This document shows positions 43,985 to 54,084 of a DNA stretch of 64,000 nucleotides, piece by piece (within the stretch, counting starts at the first letter, position 1; every line of letters starts with the position of its first letter). The notes beneath the pieces were generated by a model. It was not told the DNA's origin and did not search any database. It saw nothing but the letters and a program-made list of their open reading frames with translations. A program made the position numbers and the translations under genes. The DNA is taken from assembly GCA_963756185.1 (NCBI GenBank), contig CAVWMS010000004.1:15462-79461 (forward strand). Reading direction: 5' to 3'. This stretch comes from DATAXI01 sp963756185. GTDB taxonomy: Bacteria > Verrucomicrobiota > Verrucomicrobiia > Chthoniobacterales > Chthoniobacteraceae.

Positions 43985-45510
43985 GGCCCCACGGCAAAGA
44001 TGGTTGCATTGTTCAGGACATATATCACGCCATCCGGCCCGATGAGCGAGGGTGTGTAAGCCTCGCCGACGCCCGGCGTCAAAACGACGCTTTGCGTGAA
44101 GCTGTTAGTCGTGAAATCCCAACGATAGACCTTGCCATCCTCGCTGTTGACGATCGCGCATTTGGTTGAGGGATCGACGACGGCGGTGTTGATGCACCAT
44201 TCCCTGACCGCGCCGGGATAAGTCGAGTCGTATTCCGGGTCCGGGGTGACACCGGCAATGGTGATGACCTCGTTCATGGTCGTGGCGCCGCTGATCGGAT
44301 CGGTCTCGGTGGCGTTCGGATCGAGGACGGCGACCTTGTTGATGCCGTTGCCTCCGGCGCCGGCGTAATTATTGTATTTGGTAAGCAAGAGGTAAGTCGA
44401 AGTGCCGGTGTAGGAGGGCACGGCGGCGGCGGGGACAATGGACGGCGTATCGTCCCAGCCGAAGGCGCCCGCCGGTTTGGTGATCGAGAGCGTGCTGTCA
44501 AAATGCAGCATCCATCCGCGAAAATGATTCTCGCCCAGGGGATTCTCGAGCACGCCGTAATAGACATCGCCGTCCGGTCCCACGGTGGGCGATGCGGAGC
44601 CTTCGTCGGTCAGCAGCGCGCTGTTCGAGGGATTAAGCAAGTCTTTGAGCCGCACCCTGGCAATGGGCGCGAGCGTGCGGCTGTCCAGTGAAATGAGATA
44701 GCCGCCTTCGAAATCGCCGTCGCTCACCGCGATATAGAGCGTCTTCTGGTCGTTGCTCAACGCCGGCGCGCAATTCATCACCACCTTGATGACGTTTGAG
44801 TCCGTGGCGGAGGTGGACGCGGCGATCCATGTGCCGGAGCCGCTGGTATCGATGCGGGCAATGCCGCTTTGCAGGCTGGCGGGGTTCGTGCCACTCACCT
44901 GGAAGCCGAAGAAGATGTCGCCATAGCGATCGACGGTAAGCGGCGTATTGATTTGCACGTTGGACTGGTAAGTCGATTCGGCTGCCAGGTAATTGGCCAA
45001 TCCGTAAAAGCAAAGCTGGCCGGTGCCGGACGATGTGGCAGAGTCCGGCGTGTCGCGGTAATAGATTGTTCCGCCCGCGCCCGGGAAATAAACGCGATTC
45101 TTCGGCGAAAGCGCAATGCCGCAGCTCGGCACCCAAGTGTACGCGGGCAGGATATAGTCGGTCGCCTGCGTCCAGATCGTCGCGCCGGTGGTTGCGGCAA
45201 TTGCTTCGACCTCGAAGCCATTATAAGTGCCAGTCTTTACCGGGATGAGCACCGTATTCGACCGCGTGACGATCGGGGATCCGTAGTGAATATAAAGGAG
45301 GTTCCCGGTATATTGCGGATGAAGATCGACCGGCGTCTGCCACTCGATCTTGCTCAATGTATCGGCGGCGAAGCGTGAGAGCGCCGTGTGCTGCTGATCG
45401 TGCCCGAGCATCGACCAGGGCACGCCAATGCTCTGCGCCCGGGCCGAGGCCGCAAAGCCGCCGGCGAAAAGAAGGACGAGGAAAAACCGCGCATACCGAG
45501 GGGAATTCAT
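43981..45510 (-). CDS. Secreted beta-propeller (PQQ-like) protein
   Basis: I favour the ATG at 45510 (MNSPRYARFFLVLLFAGGFA), which starts at the signal peptide; the frame runs back to 45549. The mature protein starts GVPWSMLGHDQQHTALSRFA, the typical W-x-M-x-G-x-D-x-x-x-T beginning of PQQ-like/WD40-like quinoprotein propellers, followed by blade repeats such as GPDGDVYYGVL. No PQQ-binding catalytic residues are evident, so it is probably structural or binding. Middle gene of a three-gene secreted operon. Confidence 0.82.
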   Translation of the reverse strand: MNSPRYARFFLVLLFAGGFAASARAQSIGVPWSMLGHDQQHTALSRFAADTLSKIEWQTPVDLHPQYTGNLLYIHYGSPIVTRSNTVLIPVKTGTYNGFEVEAIAATTGATIWTQATDYILPAYTWVPSCGIALSPKNRVYFPGAGGTIYYRDTPDSATSSGTGQLCFYGLANYLAAESTYQSNVQINTPLTVDRYGDIFFGFQVSGTNPASLQSGIARIDTSGSGTWIAASTSATDSNVIKVVMNCAPALSNDQKTLYIAVSDGDFEGGYLISLDSRTLAPIARVRLKDLLNPSNSALLTDEGSASPTVGPDGDVYYGVLENPLGENHFRGWMLHFDSTLSITKPAGAFGWDDTPSIVPAAAVPSYTGTSTYLLLTKYNNYAGAGGNGINKVAVLDPNATETDPISGATTMNEVITIAGVTPDPEYDSTYPGAVREWCINTAVVDPSTKCAIVNSEDGKVYRWDFTTNSFTQSVVLTPGVGEAYTPSLIGPDGVIYVLNNATIFAVGP

Positions 45511-45557
45511 GCGATGTGGTATCATAAGGCCCGGAGCATGGTGGACCAATGCTTTTT

Positions 45558-48500
45558 TTACCGAGCGGGTGTGGTCACTTCCACATCGACCGCCTTCGAC
45601 GGCCCGGCCAGGTTCGACGCCTGGATGTAGTAAATATAATGCGCACCGGCGCTGGCCGTATTATCGGAGTACGAGCGCGCGCCAGCCGGCAAGGTGGCGA
45701 GAACCGTATGCCGCCCGGAGCCGGCAACCTGCCGGCTAAGAATGAGATGGTCCGCATCCGCCGCGACACCGCTCCACTCGAGGTTCACCGTATCCGTGGT
45801 CACGGACATGGCCTCGATGACATCAAGCGGTCCGGGAACGGCGGGAGTCGTCGCGGCCGCCTGGTTCGATGGCGCCGAATCCCCAATCGCCTTGGTCGCC
45901 CGCACGATATAGTAATAACGCGTGTGCGCTGACAAACCGGTATCGTCATAAGTAAATGTGCCCGGCGGCACATTGGCTACATAGCTCCAATTTGCGCCGC
46001 TTTTCCTTCTCTCGACAACAAACCCCGCGTTGCCGCTGGCAGTGCCGGTCCACGCAAGATCGATTTGCGTGCTGGAAGCCGCTGTCGCCGACAGCCCGCT
46101 CGGAGCGGCGGGAACCGTTCCCGGCAACTGGGTGAAGGTCCATGATTCGATCTGCTGGATGGAGGTCTCATTGCCCGTCGCGCCCGTAAAACCGACATAT
46201 CCGGTATCCCCATCGAGATCGCCTTGAATGGATACCGTGTACTTTTGAGTAAATACCGCAGTGGTGACGGTATCGGTGATTGTCTCTGTCAATACATTGT
46301 TCGCATAAGTCAAATGGGTATCGAACAAATCGCCCGAGGCGAAATTAATGCCCGACGGGCCAACGTCAACCGCGGGCGCCGCGCCGTCCTCCGATTCCGC
46401 GCCGTCGACGTAGAGGCCGGTCGTGCTCAGGTCCGGATAGACGTCGAACTTGATCGCGATGCTCTGGCCGATTCCGCCGAATCCCAATTGATTTCCCTGG
46501 CCGCCCAATTGGGTGGGAGAGTCGCTCTGGACGCAAAAGGCGCAGCCGTCGGCAAAGCCGTTGGCATCCGGCAGAATCTGGAATGTAAACTCCGTGTCAA
46601 AACTATCGATGTTCTCGAGTTGCTGGCTCCAGACGGCGCCGGCCTCGTTCATGCCGCCGTCGGTCAATTGCGCGAAACTGCCGGTCGCGGTTGCGCTTCC
46701 CTCGAAATTCAACGGCAGCGAGGACCCCGAAAACCCCGCGCTGAAATCGAGATCCTGCGACTCCGCCACGGTCGTGGCGTTCGCGGTATTGCTGTAACCG
46801 GAATAAGAAGTTCCACGGTAACTGTTAAAGGCGCGAACGCGGAATAAATAGAATGTCGCGGGACTGAGCCCCCCAACCGTGGTCTCGGTAACCTTCGCTC
46901 CCACCGTTGCCACCTGGCTGAAACTTACTCCGTTGGTCGAATCCTCGATGCTGAATCCACCCTGGTTTTGGGCTTCGTTGGTCCAGCTCAAATCGACTGA
47001 GGTGCCGGTGACGGCGTAGGCGGAGAGATCGGCCGGCGCGGCGGGCGGCGACGTGGGCGGGGGCGGCGGACCGTAGGCGTAGATACCCCGCTCGGTGCCC
47101 ACGAAGACGAAGCCGTCGGCCACCGTGGGCGTTGTGAATTTGACGACGGGGCCCAGCTTGTCACGGGAGTGTTTCGCCATGTCGCTGGTCCAATATTCCT
47201 GGGTCAAATCCTGCGCATCGTAGACGCGGAGTTGATCGGGACCGCGGTTGATGACCCAGATCAGGCTATTGTTCGTGCCACTGGCGCTAATGGTCGGCGT
47301 GGCGCCGGGCCAGTTGAAGCTATCGTAGGATTGGCTTATCGGTGTGCCGGAAAAGGAAGCGTCCGACACCGAAAACATCTGGGCCGAAAGGCCCGGGAAG
47401 ACCCAGTAGAAATTGCCATTGAAATAGGCGGGCGTATTGAAGGATCCATTGGTCGCGTCCGCCAGACTTTGCACAACGTTGTCCGTGTAAGGGCTGTAGT
47501 GCCCCATGTTATCGCGATCCACTAGGTAGATCTTCCCTTCCTTGCCAGCGCCGATGAGCAGATGAGGGTGGGCCATGCTGCCGGCGGAATCGGGCAGGAT
47601 CACCAGGCCGCCCGAGCCAAGGTCGGCGTCGTTCTGGCTCAAGGTCTGGTTATCCATTGGCGCAAAGTAATCGACCACGGTAAATCCCCAGCCATTCAGG
47701 TTTTGGTTCGCCTGCGAGGTGGTTGGATCGAGTGCGAGCTTCAAAATGCTGTCGCCGTAATCGCCCATGATGGGAAAGCCGTTCCCATCCAGTCCGGTGA
47801 TGCCGCCCATGCCATCGGGGTTGCCGTCAAAGGTCCCGTTGCCGGTCATGAAAAAGAAGTACCCCTCGTCGTCCACGGCCACGATGCCGCCGGCCTGCCA
47901 GATGCCGCCCAGGCCGCCGTTCGGTGTCGTATTGAAAACGCCGTTCAACGCCAGCGTCCCCGGGTCAAAGGAAAGCAGCCAGCCATGAAACGGGGAATTG
48001 TCGCCGTGCGAAGCAAAGGCGAGATAAAGGTTGCCGTTGTAGAGCAGCGCGCCGGGCCGGTTCATTTGCCGCAAGGCATTGAAATAGACGCGGCTCTGCC
48101 CGTTGACCGTGATATTCCCGTCGCCCGAGCCAAATACGAACGGGTCCTGCGCCGCGGAAGGATCGTCAGCCGTGCGGTATTCGTATCCGTTGCGGTCGAC
48201 ATAAGTTGCCGCGATGATGTTACTGGCAAGGATGCTTCCGTTTCCGATGGAGACTTTGAAGAGAGTATAGACCCAGCGCGGATGTGACCTGTCGGTCGAA
48301 AGTGTTTGTTTGGTCTTTGCCGCGACATAGATATAGCCGTTTGACGAATCGATCACCGGCGTGCCGGTGACTCCTATCTGTGGCACAAGGTCGGTCGTCT
48401 GGGTATCCCTGCTTGGCACCGGTGTAATCAACACCGCGCCGGGCAGCCCATGGGTCAGCAAGGAGAGATGCCAGAGCACGTCGCCGGTCGTCGAGTCCAG

Positions 48501-48806
48501 CGCATAGAGGCTGTCGTGCTCCGTCGCCACAAATACCGTATCATGCACTCCCGCGCGCGACCCCACGGTGATATCGACCCCCTCCAGATACAGGGGCTGC
48601 GCATAGACATAGCCGTCGGTGGGCCGCACCCATCGCTTCATGAAAGTCGCCGGGAGCACGGTGAGCGGTGTAAGTGACGTTTCGGTAAGATCCTCTCCCG
48701 TGCTCTGTTGATCGTAATGATAGCTCAGGACATTTGTGGCGCGCAGCGGCACCGCCATGAATAACAAGGCGAAGAGAGTCCGGAGAATGATACGAAGCGG
48801 CGGCAT
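45558..48806 (-). CDS. Secreted PQQ-like propeller, FnIII and L-type lectin protein
   Basis: The start at 48806 (MPPLRIILRTLFALLFMAVP) begins the signal peptide. Residues up to about 590 form a PQQ-like propeller (VYAQPLYLEGVDITVG; DSLYALDSTTGDVLWHLSL; GVTGTPVIDSSNGYIYVAAK). A fibronectin type III domain, a legume/L-type lectin-like domain (about 690-890; ADGCAFCVQSD, GQSIAIKFDVYPD) and two more FnIII-like domains follow. It likely binds glycans outside the cell. First gene of the operon; 47 bases separate it from the next start. Confidence 0.85.
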   Translation of the reverse strand: MPPLRIILRTLFALLFMAVPLRATNVLSYHYDQQSTGEDLTETSLTPLTVLPATFMKRWVRPTDGYVYAQPLYLEGVDITVGSRAGVHDTVFVATEHDSLYALDSTTGDVLWHLSLLTHGLPGAVLITPVPSRDTQTTDLVPQIGVTGTPVIDSSNGYIYVAAKTKQTLSTDRSHPRWVYTLFKVSIGNGSILASNIIAATYVDRNGYEYRTADDPSAAQDPFVFGSGDGNITVNGQSRVYFNALRQMNRPGALLYNGNLYLAFASHGDNSPFHGWLLSFDPGTLALNGVFNTTPNGGLGGIWQAGGIVAVDDEGYFFFMTGNGTFDGNPDGMGGITGLDGNGFPIMGDYGDSILKLALDPTTSQANQNLNGWGFTVVDYFAPMDNQTLSQNDADLGSGGLVILPDSAGSMAHPHLLIGAGKEGKIYLVDRDNMGHYSPYTDNVVQSLADATNGSFNTPAYFNGNFYWVFPGLSAQMFSVSDASFSGTPISQSYDSFNWPGATPTISASGTNNSLIWVINRGPDQLRVYDAQDLTQEYWTSDMAKHSRDKLGPVVKFTTPTVADGFVFVGTERGIYAYGPPPPPTSPPAAPADLSAYAVTGTSVDLSWTNEAQNQGGFSIEDSTNGVSFSQVATVGAKVTETTVGGLSPATFYLFRVRAFNSYRGTSYSGYSNTANATTVAESQDLDFSAGFSGSSLPLNFEGSATATGSFAQLTDGGMNEAGAVWSQQLENIDSFDTEFTFQILPDANGFADGCAFCVQSDSPTQLGGQGNQLGFGGIGQSIAIKFDVYPDLSTTGLYVDGAESEDGAAPAVDVGPSGINFASGDLFDTHLTYANNVLTETITDTVTTAVFTQKYTVSIQGDLDGDTGYVGFTGATGNETSIQQIESWTFTQLPGTVPAAPSGLSATAASSTQIDLAWTGTASGNAGFVVERRKSGANWSYVANVPPGTFTYDDTGLSAHTRYYYIVRATKAIGDSAPSNQAAATTPAVPGPLDVIEAMSVTTDTVNLEWSGVAADADHLILSRQVAGSGRHTVLATLPAGARSYSDNTASAGAHYIYYIQASNLAGPSKAVDVEVTTPAR

Positions 48807-48887
48807 CGGGTATGATTCGCCGCAACAAGGGGCTGGATCAAGGGGCAATCGTCATGGCGCCGGATATTTGGCCGCAGGCATGGCAAA

Positions 48888-49565
48888 TCATCGCATCCGG
48901 CCCGCCATGAAAAATCGCCGCCACGCTTTCGCCGTTTCCACCAAGCCCCGCCGGCACGCCGGACGGAACTCACCGGTGCGCATGAAAAGGAAGAGGCCGT
49001 GGTCGATGGTGCTCCGCCAGTGCAACATACGCGGGCCGGCGGCCATCCGGAGACAAAATCGACTTACCGTGGGAATGCCCGCGTCATCCACGACGATCAA
49101 CGCCCGGCTGCCCCGTTGCAGGCTGATGCTCAATGCGTGCTCGCGAAAAGGCGGAAAGGCCGGCGCATCGATGAGAATAAGGTCAGCGGATTCCAGGCGG
49201 GCCAGCGTATCGCGGTCCGGCGTCCAGCTCCGAAAGGGCGCGCCCTGGAACAGGACGAACCGCAGCGGCTGGCAAATGGCGTGAAGGCGCGAACGCGCCT
49301 CCGGCGTGAGGCTTGCGAGCGTCCGGTCGAGCCAGTCTGGGCTGTCCTCGAGCGCCGTCACGGAACACCCGGCATCGAGGAAGAGCTTGGTGCTGCGCCC
49401 CGAGCCAAATTCGAATACGTTGCGCACCGCCCCGGCCTCAATGAGCCTGCCGAGAAGCCTCAGCGTGGCGTCCGGCAGCGCGTAACCCGCGGACTGCGGC
49501 GGCATTTCGTCCACCGGGGCGAACGAATCCAGAATCTGGCCGATCTTAAGAGAATCGTGGCTCAT
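48888..49565 (-). CDS. Methyltransferase-like (Rossmann) protein
   Basis: The 225-residue protein has a class I methyltransferase-like motif I region, NVFEFGSGRSTKLFLDAGCS, followed by VTALEDSPDW (motif II) and ADLILIDAPAFPPF. It resembles Methyltransf_24-type proteins found in glycan clusters. The substrate is unknown. It is divergent from the GT-C glycosyltransferase with 29 bases between starts, so the two may share a control region. Confidence 0.7.
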   Translation of the reverse strand: MSHDSLKIGQILDSFAPVDEMPPQSAGYALPDATLRLLGRLIEAGAVRNVFEFGSGRSTKLFLDAGCSVTALEDSPDWLDRTLASLTPEARSRLHAICQPLRFVLFQGAPFRSWTPDRDTLARLESADLILIDAPAFPPFREHALSISLQRGSRALIVVDDAGIPTVSRFCLRMAAGPRMLHWRSTIDHGLFLFMRTGEFRPACRRGLVETAKAWRRFFMAGRMR

Positions 49566-49594
49566 GGGGCGGAAATTCTGCTAACATTGGCGGT

Positions 49595-51421
49595 TTGATG
49601 TCTTTTCACGATTTCCGCCGCGCGGCGCAAGATTCAACCGGGACAAAGCTTCGCCTCGCCCTTTTGCTGGCGTGCTCGGTCGCGTCTGCCCGGCTTTACC
49701 TCGCGGTGATCCGCATCATCCCGAAGATGACTTCGGCGGAGCCGTCCGGCTCGGGCGAAGTATTTCCGTGGGTGCAGCGCATCACACACGCCACACTGGA
49801 CTCGGTCGCGCACAAGACGGACAGCTTCAATTACACGGTCGAATTCATGGCCTGCTTCGCGGGATTGTTCGCGCTCTACGTGGCGATGCTGTTCGCGGTG
49901 CGCGGGCTGCAATCGCGCCGGTTTGTCGCGCTCGCGGCCGTCGCGGCTGCCTTCTTCATGGCGATGCTGGCGCACGCGCCGGCGATGCTCTCGAGCGATG
50001 TCTATGCTTACGCGCATTATGGGCGGCTGCTGGCGAATTTCGGCATGGACGCGCACAGCCCCGCCGCGGTGGCCGTGGCGGGCACCAACAAGGACGACCC
50101 GTTCTCGCTCGGCGGTTACTATGACTTTGTCGCTTCGGTATATGGGCCGTTCTGGACGGTTATTTCCGCGGCGCTCGTTTTCCTTGGCGGCGGCCACGTC
50201 GGATTGACGGTGCTCCTGCTGCGCGGGCTGGAAATCGTGCTGGCGCTCGGCTGCGGCGGATTCATCTGGGCGATCCTCAAGGAGCTCGCGCCCGAGCGGG
50301 CCGCGTTCGGAACGATCCTGTTTTTGTGGAATCCGCTCGTCATCTTCGAGAGCGCGTCGGGCGGGCACAACGACACCTGCATGATGTTCTTCGCGCTGCT
50401 GGCCGCATGGTTGCACCTGCGCCGCTGGAAAGCGGGCGCGGTCGTCTCCCTCGCGCTATCCGCGCTGGTGAAAGTAATCACCGCCCCGCTGGTGCCGCTC
50501 TATATCCTGATGGTCCTGCGCAGCAGTCACACATGGAAGGAACGCGCATGGTTTCTCGCGCGCGCCTGCGCCGGTGTGGCGGCGGCCGTGGCGCTGTCGG
50601 CCTGCCTCGCCAGAATGAAGCCGGACGGCTTGCTTCAGCAAACCGCTTCGGGGGCGCAATTCTACGAGAACAATTACCACGAGCCGCTCTTCAAATGGCT
50701 GCGCCGCGCGCTGGGCGAGCCGGCTGATTCCATCGAGACGCCAATGGATTTCAGGACCTGGTGGGTTGCAGCAAATGGCCGCGCGGTACTTCACGCCGGC
50801 ATCTCGAACAAAAGCGCCGACCTCTGCCGCCTCAAGCCGGGGCAGCGCCTGCTTGCCACCTCGGATGAGGACTCGGATGAATGGCTGCGCGTCTATGACC
50901 CGGCCAATGGTTTGCAGGGCTATGTCAACTGGCGCTACATCGTCGTCATCGAGGATCCGCCCGACTCTCAACTTACTCCCACCGAGCGGCGCATCTCCGG
51001 CTGGCCGCCCGACTGGCCGACGGTGAAAGAGTCCAACCGGATCATTCGCGTCGCAACATGGGCGCTATTCGTTGCGTTCGGTTTGCTGGCGGCGTGGAAG
51101 ACCGTCGATTTCGACAGCTTCATCCTATGGTCCACCGCGTTTTTCCTCGCGGCCGACTTACTCGTATTTACCAAGATATGGCCGTGGTACGCGGTCTGGC
51201 CGCTGGCACTCGGCGCGCTCAAGCCCGACAGCGCGCCCACGCGCCTGGCCATCTATCTCTCCGCCGGGATGATTATGCTTTACGCGCTGCTCGATTACTC
51301 AACCACCCAATGGCAATGGTTTTACGATTATCGCTCGATCCCGACCATTGTTCTTCCCGTTGCGCTGTTTGCCATCGTGCAATGCTGCGGGTTGTTCCGG
51401 CGCAGGATGTCTCCGGCGTGA
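49595..51421 (+). CDS. Integral-membrane GT-C glycosyltransferase with SH3-like insert
   Basis: The 608-residue protein has about ten hydrophobic segments. SSDVYAYAHYGRLLANFGMD (Asp135, just before the loop) fits the acidic catalytic motif of GT-C polyprenol-phosphate mannosyltransferases, and FLWNPLVIFESASGGHNDTC is also characteristic. Residues about 397-453 (SADLCRLKPGQRLLATSD ... GLQGYVNWRYIVVIE) look like a bacterial SH3 domain inserted in a periplasmic loop, which is unusual. It should transfer a sugar from a lipid-phosphate donor on the outer face of the membrane. Confidence 0.82.
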   Translation: MMSFHDFRRAAQDSTGTKLRLALLLACSVASARLYLAVIRIIPKMTSAEPSGSGEVFPWVQRITHATLDSVAHKTDSFNYTVEFMACFAGLFALYVAMLFAVRGLQSRRFVALAAVAAAFFMAMLAHAPAMLSSDVYAYAHYGRLLANFGMDAHSPAAVAVAGTNKDDPFSLGGYYDFVASVYGPFWTVISAALVFLGGGHVGLTVLLLRGLEIVLALGCGGFIWAILKELAPERAAFGTILFLWNPLVIFESASGGHNDTCMMFFALLAAWLHLRRWKAGAVVSLALSALVKVITAPLVPLYILMVLRSSHTWKERAWFLARACAGVAAAVALSACLARMKPDGLLQQTASGAQFYENNYHEPLFKWLRRALGEPADSIETPMDFRTWWVAANGRAVLHAGISNKSADLCRLKPGQRLLATSDEDSDEWLRVYDPANGLQGYVNWRYIVVIEDPPDSQLTPTERRISGWPPDWPTVKESNRIIRVATWALFVAFGLLAAWKTVDFDSFILWSTAFFLAADLLVFTKIWPWYAVWPLALGALKPDSAPTRLAIYLSAGMIMLYALLDYSTTQWQWFYDYRSIPTIVLPVALFAIVQCCGLFRRRMSPA

Positions 51422-51468
51422 ATAAGTAGAGAATGTCGAATGCCGCGGGGCAATCGCTGCGCCGGCAT

Positions 51469-52452
51469 TCATGGCACGAGCACTGCCGCGCCTTCGAATT
51501 TACCCGCGCGCAAATCGGCGAGCGCCTGATTGGCCTGCTCGAGGGGATAGCGCGTAATCTGCGTGACGATGCCGGCTTCCGGCGCGAGCCGCAGAAAATC
51601 GAAGCCGTCCTGGCGCGTCAAATTCGCCACCGAAACGAGCTGCCGCTCCTCCCACAACAGGCGGTATGGGAAACCCGGGATGTCGCTCATGTGGATGCCG
51701 GCGCAAACGACGCGCCCGCCTTTGCGCACCGCCTTCAATGCCTGCGGCACCAGCGCGCCGGCCATCGCGAAGATGATGGCCGCGTCGAGCGGCTCCGGCG
51801 GCAGCTCGTCCGAGCCGCCCACCCATGCCGCCCCGAGCCGGCGGGCAAATTCCTGCTTCGGCGCATCGCCGGGCCGGGTGAACGCGAACACGGAGCGCCC
51901 CTGCCATTTCGCCACTTGCGCGATGATGTGGGCTGCCGCGCCAAAACCATACAGGCCCAGCCGCTTCGCCTTCCCTGCCATCACCAGCGACCGCCAGCCG
52001 ATCAGCCCCGCGCATAGCAACGGCGCGACCGCCGCGTCCTCGCCGGTCTCACCCAGCGGAAACGCAAACCGCGCATCGGCCACTGCGGCGGTTGCGAACC
52101 CGCCATCGCGCGTGTAACCGGTAAAAAGGGGATTGTCGCAAAGGTTCTCCTGCCCACCCGTGCAATAAGGACAGACCCCGCACGTGTGCCCGAGCCACGG
52201 AATGCCAACGCGCTCTTCGAGCCGCAACCCGTGGACCCCGGCCCCGATCGCATCGATGCGGCCCACGATTTCGTGGCCGGGAATGACCGGCTCCTTCGGG
52301 TGCGGCAGGTCTCCGTCGACCACGTGCAGGTCCGTCCGGCAGACCCCGCAGGCGGCCACTTTCACGCGGATTTCGCCCGGTCCGGGGTGCGGCTCGGGCA
52401 ATTCCAGCCGTTCGAGGGCTTCCCCGGGCTTTTTCAGGACCATGGCGTGCAT
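51469..52452 (-). CDS. Zinc-dependent alcohol dehydrogenase, AdhA-like
   Basis: The ATG at 52452 (MHAMVLKKPGEALERLELPE) is the family start; the frame extends to 52521. Zinc ligands are in ACGVCRTDLHVVDG and PGHEIVG, and structural cysteines in HTCGVCPYCTGGQENLCDNP. The Rossmann loop reads LYGFGAAAHIIAQVAKWQG. It belongs to the MDR alcohol dehydrogenases oxidising or reducing short alcohols and aldehydes with NAD(P). It is divergent from the YHYH operon at 52582. Confidence 0.91.
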   Translation of the reverse strand: MHAMVLKKPGEALERLELPEPHPGPGEIRVKVAACGVCRTDLHVVDGDLPHPKEPVIPGHEIVGRIDAIGAGVHGLRLEERVGIPWLGHTCGVCPYCTGGQENLCDNPLFTGYTRDGGFATAAVADARFAFPLGETGEDAAVAPLLCAGLIGWRSLVMAGKAKRLGLYGFGAAAHIIAQVAKWQGRSVFAFTRPGDAPKQEFARRLGAAWVGGSDELPPEPLDAAIIFAMAGALVPQALKAVRKGGRVVCAGIHMSDIPGFPYRLLWEERQLVSVANLTRQDGFDFLRLAPEAGIVTQITRYPLEQANQALADLRAGKFEGAAVLVP

Positions 52453-52581
52453 GCTTTTTTCGGGTTTGGCAGAGGGGCTGCTCAAGAATCGCATTACGAC
52501 CCGATTTCGCCCGCCTTGCACTCATTGATTTCGCACTCAACTCCTTCCGCCCAGCCTCGCCGGCTGCGGCGCGCGACGCCC

Positions 52582-54084
52582 ATGCTGACGGCCCGGGTGC
52601 TGCTGCTGCTGCTCGCCATGGCGGCCGCGGCACTGGCGGACCCCCAACTGACCTCGTGGGAAACGGCCCGCTCGAGTACTTACTCGCGAGTTTATCAAAC
52701 GACAACCGACCGCACCGATGGCGTCTCGGTCACCACGTGGGGACTCGGCAGCTCCACCACACAAAGCCAGCCGGTTTACGCGGATATCCAGATGATCGCT
52801 TACTCGGGAAGCTATGTGTACTTGAATTTCAGCGGCCTCGCCAGTTACATCATGGGGCCGTGGCTCAACCCCCAGGGCGGTCAATTCATGTTCTGGCCCG
52901 AAAACCAGCAGGCCCTCCACTCCATCCCGCGCTCGCCCACCGCAAAACCCTCGACCGACAAGGACACCACCTCCTCGGGTATCTCGGGTGTCTGGGTCAA
53001 TGGGGTCGCCATTTTCAATGCGCTCGACGGCCATGTGTGGGACGGCTCCTCGATCAATGGCTCGGCCCAAACCAATTCCACCAGCGCCTATTGGTTTCGC
53101 AACGCGCCGATTGGGGAAGGCTTCAATTTCGACGGCGCGAACGGCCACCAGCCGCCCACGGCGATCTATCATACCCACGAAAATCCGCTCGGGGTCCGTT
53201 ATCAACTCGGCGATCATGTTACTTATAACTCGAGCACCAAGTTATACTCCGAAAGCAACTCGACCCCGACCACGCACTCGCCCATTCTCGGCTGGGCGGA
53301 CGATGGTTACCCGGTCTACGGACCCTACGGATACAGCAACGCCACCGATCCCGCCAGCGGTGTGCGCCGGATGGTCAGCGGCTACGTCGAGCGCGACGGG
53401 TCGAACGGCGCCGACAACGTGGCCGATAACCTGAACGTCATTCCCGCATGGTACGCCCGGTTTCGCCAGAAACTGACCGGCACTTACAGCGTCACGGCCA
53501 CCACCTCCCGCCCCAGCGTCAGCGGCAGCTTTTCCATTGGTTATTTCGCGCAGGATTACGATTACATGGGCGACCTCATCAAGAGCGGCACCACTTACTA
53601 CCAGCAGGGCGTCGATTTCGACCTGGACGAATACAATGGCCGTTATTGCGTGACACCCGATTATCCAAACGGCACTTACGCCTATTTCGTTTCCATCGAC
53701 GGCAGCGGGAACAGCGTCTATCCCTATACGTTTGGTTATGAATTTTACGGCGCCGCGACCGGAGGCAGCGTGAACAGCATCCCAGCCGGGGCGACCACTT
53801 ACTTCCAGGGCGGCGCAAACCTCGAGGAATCGATGTCGACGCCCTCGGTCAATACCTCGAGCGGGACTGTCACATTGACGTGGACCAGTATCGAAGGAGG
53901 GACTTACGAGCTGGACGAGTCCCCGGATTTGTCCAACTGGTCCCCGCTCAGCACCTCCATTTCCGCCGCCGGCAATTCCACGACCACCAGCGGCACCGAC
54001 AGCGGCGCGGCATTGACCAATCCCAAGCGATTCTACAGGGTGACCCGAACCGCGCTCGCCACGTACCAATCCACCGACCCGTGA
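52582..54084 (+). CDS. Secreted YHYH-domain protein 2
   Basis: The ATG at 52582 starts the signal peptide (MLTARVLLLLLAMAAAALA) directly before ADPQLTSWETARS. The frame is open back to 52186, but that part overlaps the opposite alcohol dehydrogenase. It is strongly similar to YHYH protein 1 (GWADDGYPVYGPYGYSNATD; YYQQGVDFDLDEYNGRYCVT). The signature has changed to IYHTHENPLGVRYQLGDHVT, so Y-H-T-H replaces Y-H-Y-H. The C-terminus is the same beta module (GGTYELDESPDLSNWSPL ... RFYRVTRTAL). Its TGA overlaps the GTG of the next gene. Confidence 0.88.
   Translation: MLTARVLLLLLAMAAAALADPQLTSWETARSSTYSRVYQTTTDRTDGVSVTTWGLGSSTTQSQPVYADIQMIAYSGSYVYLNFSGLASYIMGPWLNPQGGQFMFWPENQQALHSIPRSPTAKPSTDKDTTSSGISGVWVNGVAIFNALDGHVWDGSSINGSAQTNSTSAYWFRNAPIGEGFNFDGANGHQPPTAIYHTHENPLGVRYQLGDHVTYNSSTKLYSESNSTPTTHSPILGWADDGYPVYGPYGYSNATDPASGVRRMVSGYVERDGSNGADNVADNLNVIPAWYARFRQKLTGTYSVTATTSRPSVSGSFSIGYFAQDYDYMGDLIKSGTTYYQQGVDFDLDEYNGRYCVTPDYPNGTYAYFVSIDGSGNSVYPYTFGYEFYGAATGGSVNSIPAGATTYFQGGANLEESMSTPSVNTSSGTVTLTWTSIEGGTYELDESPDLSNWSPLSTSISAAGNSTTTSGTDSGAALTNPKRFYRVTRTALATYQSTDP

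Noticed and set aside
42848..48806. PQQ-dependent dehydrogenases
   Set aside because: The propeller repeats are present, but I see no catalytic Asp/Glu calcium-site pattern or haem site, so an enzyme call is not supported.
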